Shown here piece by piece: positions 47,376 through 55,271 of a DNA stretch of 64,000 nucleotides. The notes under the pieces were generated by a model that ran no database searches, was not told the origin of the DNA, and saw nothing but the letters and a program-made list of their open reading frames with translations. Both the position numbers and the translations under genes were made by a program. The stretch covers positions 124,001-188,000 of the forward strand of contig NZ_BBZI01000015.1 of NCBI RefSeq assembly GCF_008974245.1, in the 5' to 3' direction. Source of the stretch: Streptomyces abyssomicinicus (GTDB lineage: Bacteria > Actinomycetota > Actinomycetes > Streptomycetales > Streptomycetaceae). The stretch's first letter is position 1. Each line of letters starts with the position of its first letter.

Positions 47376-49198
47376 TGCCAGGACACGACGACAAGAAGTA
47401 CGACGAGCTGATCAAGGACGAACTCCAGCAGGTCAAGGAGAACGCCGAGGTCATCGACCTCGTCAATGCCTTCGAGCAGGCGTTCGGTGCGGTCTTCGCC
47501 GGGGACGGGCCCCGGTTCTTCGGCCGGACGAGCTTCGAGGGTCACCGCCTCAACGACATGATCGACGTGGTGGAGCCGACCAACCCGGAGCAGATCGAGG
47601 AGGTCGGGACCTCCCTGCTGAAGGCCGGTGAGGCGATCACGGCGGCCGCCACTCTGCTCGGCAAGAACATCGAGGGCGTCGACTGGGAGGGCACGTCGGG
47701 CGAGGCCTTCCGGACGTGGAGCAACAACCTCGTCGAGAAGGCCAAGGCGCTGGCGGGCTACTCGAAGGCGGTCGGCGAGCAGATCTCGCTGGCCGGCTCC
47801 GGACTCGCCTCCGTCCGCAAGTCCATGCCGCCGCGCGACCTGCGCGAGGAGCCGAAGACGGTCTCGCAGATCCCCGCGGCCAAGCGGGTGGACAGCAACG
47901 AGGAGTACGTCGCCGCGGTCAAGGCGGAGCAGAACCGGCAGGAGGCGATCAACCAGATGATCCGCCTGTCCTCGTTCTACGCGGTGTCGGAGGAGACGCT
48001 GGCGGGTAAGGAGCCGCCGACGTTCGACCCGATGCCGAACGTCGGGGTGCCGGCGCCGTTGCCGGTCCGCGGAGTGGGGGACACTCCGGCGGCAGGACAG
48101 GGCGGTTACGGAGGCGACACGACTGTCGCGGGGGCTCGCGGCTCGGCCACCGAGGTGGCGGCGACCGCGGGACGGGTTGACGGAACGGCTGCGGGATCGG
48201 CCCCCCAGATCCGTCCGGGCGCAGATGCCTCCATGCAGATCGACAGCGTGGCCCCGGTGGTTCAGCAGGACACGACTCGACCCGTGACAGTGGTGCCTGC
48301 GCCCACCACCGGACCGTCCGTGACGAACACGGCTCCGCCGCCGTTCACCGTGGGCACGAACCCTGTGACCGTGACCGGAGGCGGTGGGCAAGGGAAGACG
48401 CCGCCCGGCGGTGCGAACTGGCGCCAGACGCCGATCTCGGCACAGGGCCAGGTCCCGCGCGCCACCACCGGAGGCACGACCGGCGGACAGACTGCCGGTC
48501 GCAACCCCATGCACCCGCTGGGCCCGACCGGTCAGCAGACGACGGCCACGGGCCGTACCGGTGGTGGCGGTATCCGCGGGGGAACGGGACCCGTGGGGCC
48601 GACCGGCCAGCAGAACGCGGGGCGTACGGGCGGCGCGGGCGCTCGTCGGGGCATGGGCCCCACGGGCCAGCCGGCAGCGACGGGCCGTGCCGTCCCCGGG
48701 GGTGGCCGGAGCCCGTTCGCGCCGATGGGCCAGACCCAGCCCGTGACCGGTCGGCAGGCCGGCGGCCGAGGCACTGGCCCGGTGGCCGGTGGTCCTCCCG
48801 CGCCCCATGGTGTCTCCGGCGGCGCCCAGCGGGCCAACCCGTCCGGCGCCCGAGCCGTACGCCCGGTGCAGAGCGGTGCCACAACGAGCGGTGGCGTGGT
48901 CGGCGGACGGGCCGCCACGCCCAACGGCCCCGGCGGGACCCGTGTGCCGCGCGGCACAGTGATCGGCGGAGACGTCGGCGTGCCCCGTGGCGCGGGCGAG
49001 CAGCCCGGCCGCCGTGGCGTCGTAGGCGCGCCTTCCACGCCTCGCACCGGAACCCCGGGGGCACGGGCGGGGCAGGGCACCGGCCGCCCTCAGGCCGCGC
49101 CCGGCGGTGTGACCGCCACCCCCAGCGGAACGGACACCCGGGGGAAGAGCCGTTTCCCCGGTGACGACCGGCGTGAGACGCCGCCCGCGGCGGGCTGA
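47375..49198 (+). CDS. WxG/PPE-like T7SS substrate with long Gly/Pro/Thr-rich tail
   Basis: 607 residues. Residues about 60-160 form the helical WXG100-type unit with W104-E-G106 (GVDWEGTSGEAFRTWSNN), as in PPE/WXG proteins with a longer N-terminal extension. About 225-607 are repetitive and low in complexity: PTGQQ/GRTGG-type elements (LGPTGQQTTATGRTGGGG, VGPTGQQNAGRTGG), proline and arginine. Such tails are usually disordered and may be exposed on the outside. One mycosin gene follows 26 bp later, so this protein may be its substrate or partner. No toxin domain is visible. Probably a secreted structural or adhesive protein; inference. Confidence 0.8.
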   Translation: MPGHDDKKYDELIKDELQQVKENAEVIDLVNAFEQAFGAVFAGDGPRFFGRTSFEGHRLNDMIDVVEPTNPEQIEEVGTSLLKAGEAITAAATLLGKNIEGVDWEGTSGEAFRTWSNNLVEKAKALAGYSKAVGEQISLAGSGLASVRKSMPPRDLREEPKTVSQIPAAKRVDSNEEYVAAVKAEQNRQEAINQMIRLSSFYAVSEETLAGKEPPTFDPMPNVGVPAPLPVRGVGDTPAAGQGGYGGDTTVAGARGSATEVAATAGRVDGTAAGSAPQIRPGADASMQIDSVAPVVQQDTTRPVTVVPAPTTGPSVTNTAPPPFTVGTNPVTVTGGGGQGKTPPGGANWRQTPISAQGQVPRATTGGTTGGQTAGRNPMHPLGPTGQQTTATGRTGGGGIRGGTGPVGPTGQQNAGRTGGAGARRGMGPTGQPAATGRAVPGGGRSPFAPMGQTQPVTGRQAGGRGTGPVAGGPPAPHGVSGGAQRANPSGARAVRPVQSGATTSGGVVGGRAATPNGPGGTRVPRGTVIGGDVGVPRGAGEQPGRRGVVGAPSTPRTGTPGARAGQGTGRPQAAPGGVTATPSGTDTRGKSRFPGDDRRETPPAAG

Positions 49199-49224
49199 CG
49201 ACAAGAGCGACGCAGACAGGAGCC

Positions 49225-50502
49225 ATGGTGCGCATCAGCAGACCCGGTAGGCCGACCGCCCGAAGCCGGTCACTCGGCAGGCGGTGGTCCGCCGCGACGG
49301 CGACGCTCGGCGCGCTGGCCGCCCTCTCAGCCGGTCCGACCCCTCAGGCGGCAGCGGCCGACTGGCAGTCGAAGCAGTGGTATCTGGACGCCATGCGCGC
49401 CGAGGAGATGTGGAAGACCAGCACCGGCGAGGGGGTGAAGGTCGCGGTCATCGACAGCGGTGTCAATCCCGCGACGGCCTCCCTCAAAGGACAGGTCCTG
49501 ACCGACGAGATCCCCGCTCCGCAGAACTACGGTGCCACGGAAGACTACGACAGCCATGGCACCAGCATGGCCGAGATCATCGCCGGCACGGGGGCCGGGG
49601 GAGGACTGAAGGGCCTGGCTCCCGACGCCGAAATCATCCCGATCCGCATCGGTCTCTCCACATTGAAGGACAAGGCGGAAGCGGCCAAGGCACCCAGTGT
49701 CCTCGAGGCGATCAGGGCGGCGGCGGACAGCGACGCCAAGATCATCAGCATGTCCTTCGGCTGGGGAACGCCCACGTGGCAGGAGGACGAGGCGGTCGCC
49801 TACGCCCATTCCAAGGGCAAGCTGCTGTTCGCGGGCGTCGGCAACGACGCAATGGGCAAGGGCTTCGAGGCCGAGACCATCGGCTACCCGGCCGCATATC
49901 CCTACGTCGTCGGGGTGGCCGCCGCCGACGAAAGCGGCACGGTGGGAGACTTCTCGGAAGCGGGCCAGTACGTGGATGTCGCCGCGCCTGGACTTGAGGT
50001 CCCGAGCTGGTGCGACGCCTCCTTCCGTTCCTACTGCATGCAGGAGGGGACCAGCGCCGCAACCGCCGTGGCCTCCGCCTCCGCCGCGCTGATCTGGTCC
50101 GCCCACCCCGACTGGACCGCCAACCAGGTCATGAGCGCACTGATCGACACGGCGGGCCGGGACTGGCCCAAGGACGTGCCGAGCAAGTACCTCGGCTACG
50201 GACTGCTCCGCCCCCGTCTCGTGCTGGACGACGCGGACTACAAGCCGGCCGCCCCGGACGCCGACCCGCTCCACCGCGAGAACGCCAAGGGCAAGGCGCC
50301 CAGCCCGTCGCCCAGCCCCTCCGAGGGGAAGAAGGACGGCGCCGCCCCCGCGCACGCCCCCGGCGGCGAGGACGCGACGTCGGCGGCCGACACTGCGGAC
50401 GACGGCAACGGCCTCCTGTGGCCTGTCGTCGGAGGCGCCGCGGCGGTGCTGGTGATCGGCGGCGTCGCCGTCGTGCTGCTGAGGAAGCGCCGCACCGGCT
50501 GA
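49225..50502 (+). CDS. mycP: Type VII secretion-associated serine protease (mycosin 2)
   Basis: 425 residues from ATG 49225 (AGGAG before it). Signal peptide about 1-45 with Arg-rich start, then subtilisin fold: Asp77 (VAVIDSGVN), His111 (DSHGTSMAEII), Asn207 (AGVGNDAMG) and Ser277 (EGTSAATAVAS). Two Cys (263 and 271) lie before the Ser. A Ser/Pro/Lys linker (PSPSPSPSEGKK) leads to a transmembrane helix at about 396-420 with a basic tail. It is more diverged from mycosin 1 than is usual for duplicates in one locus. It lies between a presumed substrate and esxB/esxA and could act on either. Confidence 0.93.
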   Translation: MVRISRPGRPTARSRSLGRRWSAATATLGALAALSAGPTPQAAAADWQSKQWYLDAMRAEEMWKTSTGEGVKVAVIDSGVNPATASLKGQVLTDEIPAPQNYGATEDYDSHGTSMAEIIAGTGAGGGLKGLAPDAEIIPIRIGLSTLKDKAEAAKAPSVLEAIRAAADSDAKIISMSFGWGTPTWQEDEAVAYAHSKGKLLFAGVGNDAMGKGFEAETIGYPAAYPYVVGVAAADESGTVGDFSEAGQYVDVAAPGLEVPSWCDASFRSYCMQEGTSAATAVASASAALIWSAHPDWTANQVMSALIDTAGRDWPKDVPSKYLGYGLLRPRLVLDDADYKPAAPDADPLHRENAKGKAPSPSPSPSEGKKDGAAPAHAPGGEDATSAADTADDGNGLLWPVVGGAAAVLVIGGVAVVLLRKRRTG

Positions 50503-50597
50503 CGGCCCACCGGCGCCGCCACCCGCATACCGACCGACCCCGAAAGCCGGCCAACCGGACGGCCATCAAGGACCGTTGACGAAAGGGACCACAGGTC

Positions 50598-50939
50598 ATG
50601 GCATCAGATGGGCAGCTTCTCAGGGACAGCGAAGTCATCGCGCTCGAGAAGAACATCGTCGACCGCTTCGAGTCGATCAAGGGTCAGATGACCCGGCTGC
50701 AGGGCACCATCGACCAGCTCGAGGGCCACTGGCGGGGTATCGGCGCCGCGGCCTTCAACAAGAAGCAGGTCGAGATCAACGAGCACATGCGCGACATCGG
50801 CCAGCTGCTCGTGAAGTTCCTCGACAACATCAACGCGACCCGCAAGGACAAGGACAACCTCGAGGACCAGGTGCGGGCCACGATCGATTCCATCGACGTG
50901 CAGTACGGCGGCAAGCACTCCGCGCTCAACGGCTACTGA
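50598..50939 (+). CDS. esxB: WXG100-family protein, EsxB-like
   Basis: 113 residues, helix-turn-helix with W45-R-G47 (LEGHWRGIGAAAF) in the turn. Longer than usual (about 100) by a C-terminal extension ending in YGGKHSALNGY. The canonical YxxxD/E is not present here and is found in EsxA instead. EsxA and EsxB form a heterodimer secreted by the ESX channel; in Streptomyces coelicolor the homologous pair is needed for normal sporulation. A GAAAGGGACC site precedes ATG 50598. The next gene starts 92 bp after the stop. Confidence 0.9.
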   Translation: MASDGQLLRDSEVIALEKNIVDRFESIKGQMTRLQGTIDQLEGHWRGIGAAAFNKKQVEINEHMRDIGQLLVKFLDNINATRKDKDNLEDQVRATIDSIDVQYGGKHSALNGY

Positions 50940-51030
50940 GCCGACGCACGCCCGAAGCCGAAGCCGATGCCGCCGCAGGCACCGGCACCGCACCGCAACC
51001 CACGACGACGAGCAGGAGACGGGACAGAAC

Positions 51031-51333
51031 ATGTCGATGAGCCAGGACGAACTCGCGGTCAAGTACGGCGGTCTCGACGCCATCACCACCGAGCTGGGCA
51101 ACCAGGCCCGGAAGCTCGAGGAGGACCTCGGCGCGCTGAAGTCCGCGATCGCGCAGGCCGCGACGGGCTGGGAGGGCGAGGCCGCGACCACGTTCCAGCA
51201 GGCGATGGTGGAGTGGGACAGGCACAGCAACGCCATTCACCAGGCGCTGATGCAGATCGGCCAGAAGGTCAGCGCGGCCGGCGGTGACTACCGCGGCGGC
51301 GACCTCAAGGCGGCCGGGTACTTCCAGGGCTGA
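51031..51333 (+). CDS. esxA: WXG100-family protein, EsxA-like
   Basis: 100 residues, the exact WXG100 size, with W47-E-G49 (TGWEGEAATTFQQAM). Near the C-terminus DYRGGD contains a YxxxD secretion signal. It follows EsxB and should form the heterodimer with it. AGCAGGAGACGG lies before ATG 51031. A strong bidirectional terminator (51356-51398) follows. Confidence 0.95.
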   Translation: MSMSQDELAVKYGGLDAITTELGNQARKLEEDLGALKSAIAQAATGWEGEAATTFQQAMVEWDRHSNAIHQALMQIGQKVSAAGGDYRGGDLKAAGYFQG

Positions 51334-51355
51334 ACACCCGGATCACGGCACGACA

Positions 51356-51398
51356 GAACCGGGGCGGGGCGCGCACGGAGGGCGCCCCGCCCCGGTTC
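51356..51398. terminator. Bidirectional terminator after esxA
   Basis: A 17-bp perfect stem: GAACCGGGGCGGGGCGC (51356-51372) with 51382-51398, 9-base loop, between the convergent esxA and lipoprotein genes. Confidence 0.85.
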
Positions 51399-51421
51399 CG
51401 TTCGTCGCCGGGGAGGGACCC

Positions 51422-52000
51422 TCAGCCCTGTCCCCGGCACATGTCCGACTGCTGTGCCTCCTTCGTGTACGCCGTGGCCAGCCGCCGCATCGCCTGGGCG
51501 TCCCCCACGTCCTTCGGCAGTACCTCGAGGGAGGTGTACAGCACCTTGTCGTCGTCCGGTGTGGCGCACCCCTTCAGCCGTGAGACCGCACCGCGCTCCG
51601 TGTACATGAGGTCGTCGTCGCCCTCGGCCGGGCCGCCGTCCTTCATGCCGGCGTTGAGCCCGAACAACTGGAAGACGCCGCCCCTGCGCTCCCGCAACTC
51701 CAGTGAGGCGACGAAGACCTGCTCGCCGTCGACGCTCACCCGGCAGCGCAAGGTGTCCTCGGCGGGCTGCTCCTCCTTCACCGCGACCTTCTCGCCGCCC
51801 GGCAGGAAGGGCTCCAGCGCGTCGGCGGGCACGGCGGTGCCGCACAGGTCACTCGGCGTCCGGTAGGCGCGCTCCTCGCCGCCCGAGCACCCGCTCGTCA
51901 GCCCTACGGCCATGGCCATGGCCGCGGCGAGGGCCGCGGCGGACAGGCCGCGGACGGTGGTCGGGACGCGCTTCGTGGTGCCTGGGCGCGGATCGGGCAT
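51422..52000 (-). CDS. Lipoprotein of T7SS substrate module B
   Basis: 192 residues from ATG 52000 (GGAGG/GAGAG upstream). The signal region (RGLSAAALAAAMAMAVGLTSGC) ends in a lipobox-like TSGC, with Thr at -3, which is uncommon. The mature part is a compact soluble domain with Cys pairs (DLCGTAVPADALEPF, TLRCRVSVDG, LKGCATPDDD, SDMCRGQG), a pattern comparable to module A's lipoprotein. The family is not named here. It is the last gene of the eccC operon, after the 778-residue protein by 160 bp, so it could be the surface partner or immunity factor of that protein. Confidence 0.75.
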   Translation of the reverse strand: MPDPRPGTTKRVPTTVRGLSAAALAAAMAMAVGLTSGCSGGEERAYRTPSDLCGTAVPADALEPFLPGGEKVAVKEEQPAEDTLRCRVSVDGEQVFVASLELRERRGGVFQLFGLNAGMKDGGPAEGDDDLMYTERGAVSRLKGCATPDDDKVLYTSLEVLPKDVGDAQAMRRLATAYTKEAQQSDMCRGQG

Positions 52001-52160
52001 GGGCTCTCTTCCTCCGAAGGACAACAGAAACAGCACAGCCACCGGAACCGGGACGGTCCCCGAAGCCCGGCCCAGGGCCGGAACCGGGCCGGGCCCCGAG
52101 GCCGGCCCAGGGCCGGACCCAGGGACCGGCCCCGCCCCGGTCCCGGGGCCCGCCCCGTCG
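52001..52160. repeat. GC-rich repeats upstream of the module B lipoprotein
   Basis: CCGGCCCAGGGCCGGA and similar GGCCCAGGGCCGGACCC-like units recur about three times between 52070 and 52130. No gene is seen. They may form hairpins that lower read-through from the 778-residue protein gene. Confidence 0.5.
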
Positions 52161-54497
52161 TCAGCGATCCGTCCGCAGTTCCGCGGCGACGCTGTCGCAG
52201 TATGCGCCACCGGTGGTGAAGCCCTGCCGGACCCCCGCCCGCGCCGCTTCCGCCAGGTCCCCGGCGTCCTCGTGACCGTGTTCCTTGGCGGCCTGCTCGG
52301 CGGCCCGGCGCACGTACTCCTTGGTGTGGTCCTCGCTGGTCTCCCAGGACTCGTTGATCTGCCCGGCGGCGTCGTCCAGCTCCGACCCCTTGCCCTCGCC
52401 GAACACGGCGTCGATCAGCGCGCCGCTGGCGGCGTCCGCGGCACCGCCCACGACGGCGCCGGCGATCGGGCTGGCGATCAGCGAGGTCCCGGCCCCGACG
52501 ACGGTGCCGACACCCGCCGACACCAGGTCCTTGCGCTGCTGCACGGACTCCTCGTACTTCTTGTCCGCCTCCGCGGCGTCCCCGGCGATGCCCTCCTGGC
52601 GGCCGACGGCCAGCGCGCCGCCCACCTCGCCCGCGCTGTGGGCGATCTCCTCCACCGTGCGCTCCATGTCGTCCGGCAGGTAGCGCTGCTCCACGGGCAG
52701 CGACGGGTCGAGGTGGTAGTCCATCAGGTTGGCCACGTACGCCTTCTGCGCCACGTCGACGGCCGCGTACCCCTCCGGGTTCTGGCCCACGGTGAGCAGG
52801 AACCGGCTCACCTCGTGGTGCTCCATGCGCGCGTCCTCGCCCGCCACCGGGAACAGGTTCTTGATGCGCTGCTGCGCGTCGCGGTCCTGCTCGTCGGTGC
52901 TGTCCAGGTCGACGTCCGTCATGGAACGGTTGATGTCGGGCAGGTACTCCGACGCCATCTGGCCGAAGCTGTCGGACATGAAGCCGTTGTCGGTCAGGAG
53001 CTTGGGGTTGTCCGACACCGAACCCACGACCGCCTCGAACAGCCGCGCCTGCTCGGCGTTGTGGGCGGGGGTGTCCGCCGTCGGCAGCTCGCCCGCGGGG
53101 TGACCGGTCGTCGCGGCCTCCAGCGCCAGCCCCAGGGTGTTGCGCCCGGTGTGGAGTTCGTCGCCGTCCAGCCCGTACTCCTTCGGCCACTCCCGCTCCT
53201 CGAAGAGGTACTGGAAGTTCGAGAGGGTGACCTTGCCCTTCTTGTCGTTGTTGTCGGTGTCCCGCTCGAAGGGGTTGTCCTCGTCGTTCTTGTTGATGTA
53301 CTCCTGGTTGAAGAAGTTCGTCGCCGCGTCCGGGCTGTTGGACAGCGCCTTGAGGTAGCCGGTGAGCGGGTCGTCGCCGCTGTCCTCGCCCATCCGGTTG
53401 AGCCACGGGTCCATGCCCATCCGGCTCCACGCCATGTTGGCGTGCTCGCCGTTCCCGGTGAGCTGACGCTCGGTCTGCATCAGCGAGTTGCCGTAGCGGG
53501 TCAGGAAGCTGTCGTCGAAGTCCCCGGCCCGCATCAGGTTGCTCATCACCTGGAAGCCCATCGGGCCGTAACCGTCGCGGCCCACCGGCTTGTCGCCCAG
53601 GGCGATCATCTTCGTCTGCCAGTCGGACATCGAGGCCGAGTCGCTCTGCGTGGCGGCGGCCAGGGTGAGGCTCAGGTTCTTCTGCAGCTCGCCGTACTGC
53701 TCCACCCGCTCGTGGCCGATCCGGGCCCCGGCGTGCGGGTCGTTGATGCCCGCCCAGAACTCCAGCACGCCCTGCGGGCCGAGCGTGGTCGCGAAGGTCT
53801 CGGCGAACAACGGGTCGTTCGCGTGCTCCTTGAGACCCGCGTTGAGGCGGTCGAACTCCTCGGGGGACAGGTCCTCGGGCTTCTGCTTGGCCAGCTTGGC
53901 CAGTTCCTCGGCGTCCCGCACGGCGTCCGCCGCCGCGTCGCGGTCCGCGTAGCTCGCGTCGGAGAATCCCATCGCGCTCTGGTCGGCTATCGCGGTGAGC
54001 ACCTTGCGGGCACTGTCGTCGCTCTCCGTGGCCTTGGAGAGTATCCCCTGCACCTCGTCCCGCAGCGCGGTGACGTCGCTCGCGTCGTGCTCGGGTGGCG
54101 TGTGGCCCTTGGCGGCCCGGTCGGGGTGGATGTTCATGGTGACGGTGAAGCCGCCCTCGCCGGTGTCCATCACCGTGAGGTTCTTCTTCAGGCCGCGGTC
54201 CAGTGCCTCGGTGAGCTGCCGCTGGTAGCTCTTGAGCTCCCCGGTGGTGTCCTTGAGGATGTTGTGGATCGTGGTCGCCTGGGTGTGGGCGTCCTGGAAC
54301 TCGCCGGCGGTCTTGCCGATGAACTCCTTGGTGACCTGGCTGTTCTCGCCGGCCCAGTTGGCCTTGTTGGCCGCTCCACGCAGGCCGTCCTCGGCGTCCT
54401 TGGCCAGGGTTTCCAGGTTCTTGGCGACCAGTCTCCACTCCTCGACCGCCTCGTCGAGTGTGGCGAAGTTGGCGAAGCGGAGCGCGCTCAGGTCCAT
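52161..54497 (-). CDS. Large WxG-containing protein with glycine-zipper segment, presumed T7SS substrate (module B)
   Basis: 778 residues from ATG 54497 (GGGGAAGG 7 bp upstream). An N-terminal WXG100-like hairpin (about 1-100) with W48-A-G50 (NKANWAGENSQVTKEF). The middle is helical and acidic and shares motifs with the 688-residue protein (ALEAATTGHPAGELPTADTP). At about 655-705 a Gly/Ala-rich stretch, VSAGVGTVVGAGTSLIASP then AGAVVGGAADAASGALIDAV, has GxxxG spacing like a glycine zipper, which can insert in membranes. The C-terminus (EYVRRAAEQAAKEHGHEDAG, TTGGAYCDSV) is soluble. Such zippers occur in some T7SS LXG toxins, but no known toxin fold is visible. Paired with a 168-residue partner upstream. 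Confidence 0.8.
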   Translation of the reverse strand: MDLSALRFANFATLDEAVEEWRLVAKNLETLAKDAEDGLRGAANKANWAGENSQVTKEFIGKTAGEFQDAHTQATTIHNILKDTTGELKSYQRQLTEALDRGLKKNLTVMDTGEGGFTVTMNIHPDRAAKGHTPPEHDASDVTALRDEVQGILSKATESDDSARKVLTAIADQSAMGFSDASYADRDAAADAVRDAEELAKLAKQKPEDLSPEEFDRLNAGLKEHANDPLFAETFATTLGPQGVLEFWAGINDPHAGARIGHERVEQYGELQKNLSLTLAAATQSDSASMSDWQTKMIALGDKPVGRDGYGPMGFQVMSNLMRAGDFDDSFLTRYGNSLMQTERQLTGNGEHANMAWSRMGMDPWLNRMGEDSGDDPLTGYLKALSNSPDAATNFFNQEYINKNDEDNPFERDTDNNDKKGKVTLSNFQYLFEEREWPKEYGLDGDELHTGRNTLGLALEAATTGHPAGELPTADTPAHNAEQARLFEAVVGSVSDNPKLLTDNGFMSDSFGQMASEYLPDINRSMTDVDLDSTDEQDRDAQQRIKNLFPVAGEDARMEHHEVSRFLLTVGQNPEGYAAVDVAQKAYVANLMDYHLDPSLPVEQRYLPDDMERTVEEIAHSAGEVGGALAVGRQEGIAGDAAEADKKYEESVQQRKDLVSAGVGTVVGAGTSLIASPIAGAVVGGAADAASGALIDAVFGEGKGSELDDAAGQINESWETSEDHTKEYVRRAAEQAAKEHGHEDAGDLAEAARAGVRQGFTTGGAYCDSVAAELRTDR

Positions 54498-54513
54498 CGT
54501 CGGCCTTCCCCTG

Positions 54514-55020
54514 TCACTTCTTGTCGGCGTTGTCGCCGTAGTTCGGGTTGGGCTTCCCGGGCGGGCCGGACCGCTCGTCGAAGCCGGCGTCCAGAGCGGA
54601 GATGCTGCTCATCTGCCGCAGGATGTACGCCTCGTCGTTGTCGTGGATCCGGCGCGTGACCTGCATGTGGTTGCTGATGTGCGCGCAGGCGTCGAGCAGC
54701 GAGTTCAGCTGCTTGTCCCACTTCGTCGACACATGGCGCAGCCCTTCGCCCAGGGCGAAGCCCTGGGTGGTGAGGTCGCCGGCCGCGCCGTCCACCGCCT
54801 CCTTCAGCCGGGCCTTGTCCCACAGCTGGTCGTAGAGGGTGTGCGCCTCCTTGCCGATGGCGACCAGGTCCTTCTGGTGGACCTCGAGGTCACCCGCGCT
54901 CGACGGCGGCCGGGTGCTCCCGCCGCCGCCCATGTCGTCCGGCAGCCGGTTCAACTGCATGTTCCCCGAGGCGCGTTCCGCCGCCTCGGACTTCAACTGC
55001 TCCCACTCGTCCCATGCCAT
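54514..55020 (-). CDS. Small helical T7SS protein (module B partner)
   Basis: 168 residues. A short N-terminal segment (MAWDEWEQLKSEAAERASGN), a Gly/Ser-rich linker, then a helical hairpin of EspC/WXG type: DLTTQGFALGEGLRHVSTKW, LNSLLDACAHISNHMQVTRR, DNDEAYILRQMSSISAL. The C-terminus is charged and flexible. It lies 16 bp before the 778-residue protein and 17 bp after the small membrane protein. It probably binds the large protein for export. No YxxxD/E is seen. Confidence 0.75.
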   Translation of the reverse strand: MAWDEWEQLKSEAAERASGNMQLNRLPDDMGGGGSTRPPSSAGDLEVHQKDLVAIGKEAHTLYDQLWDKARLKEAVDGAAGDLTTQGFALGEGLRHVSTKWDKQLNSLLDACAHISNHMQVTRRIHDNDEAYILRQMSSISALDAGFDERSGPPGKPNPNYGDNADKK

Positions 55021-55037
55021 GAGTGTTCTCCCCCGTT

Positions 55038-55271
55038 TCAGCTAGGTGACGGCGCCGTGGCCATGGGCCAGACGATGAGCGTCACGAACCCCAGTGAGCA
55101 GCAGATCAGCGCGATCCGCTGCGGTCGGAACGCCCCTTCGGAGGGCTCGTTGTGCTCCGGATGGGCGTAGTTCTTCGCCTGGAACCGCCACCACATCTTC
55201 TTCTGGTCCAGAAGCCCCAGCGAGCCGGGTATCAGCGAGACCAGGAGCCCGAAGATCATCAGTCCCGTCAT
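55038..55271 (-). CDS. Small double-pass membrane protein in the eccC operon
   Basis: 77 residues. Two transmembrane segments: TGLMIFGLLVSLIPGSLGLL near the start and IALICCSLGFVTLIVWPMA at the end, with a charged loop between (DQKKMWWRFQAKNYAHPEH). The ATG overlaps the last base of the EccC stop (TGATG), so synthesis is coupled. Size and layout are like the DUF6199-type small membrane proteins, but I am not sure. It may be an accessory subunit of the channel. Confidence 0.75.
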   Translation of the reverse strand: MTGLMIFGLLVSLIPGSLGLLDQKKMWWRFQAKNYAHPEHNEPSEGAFRPQRIALICCSLGFVTLIVWPMATAPSPS

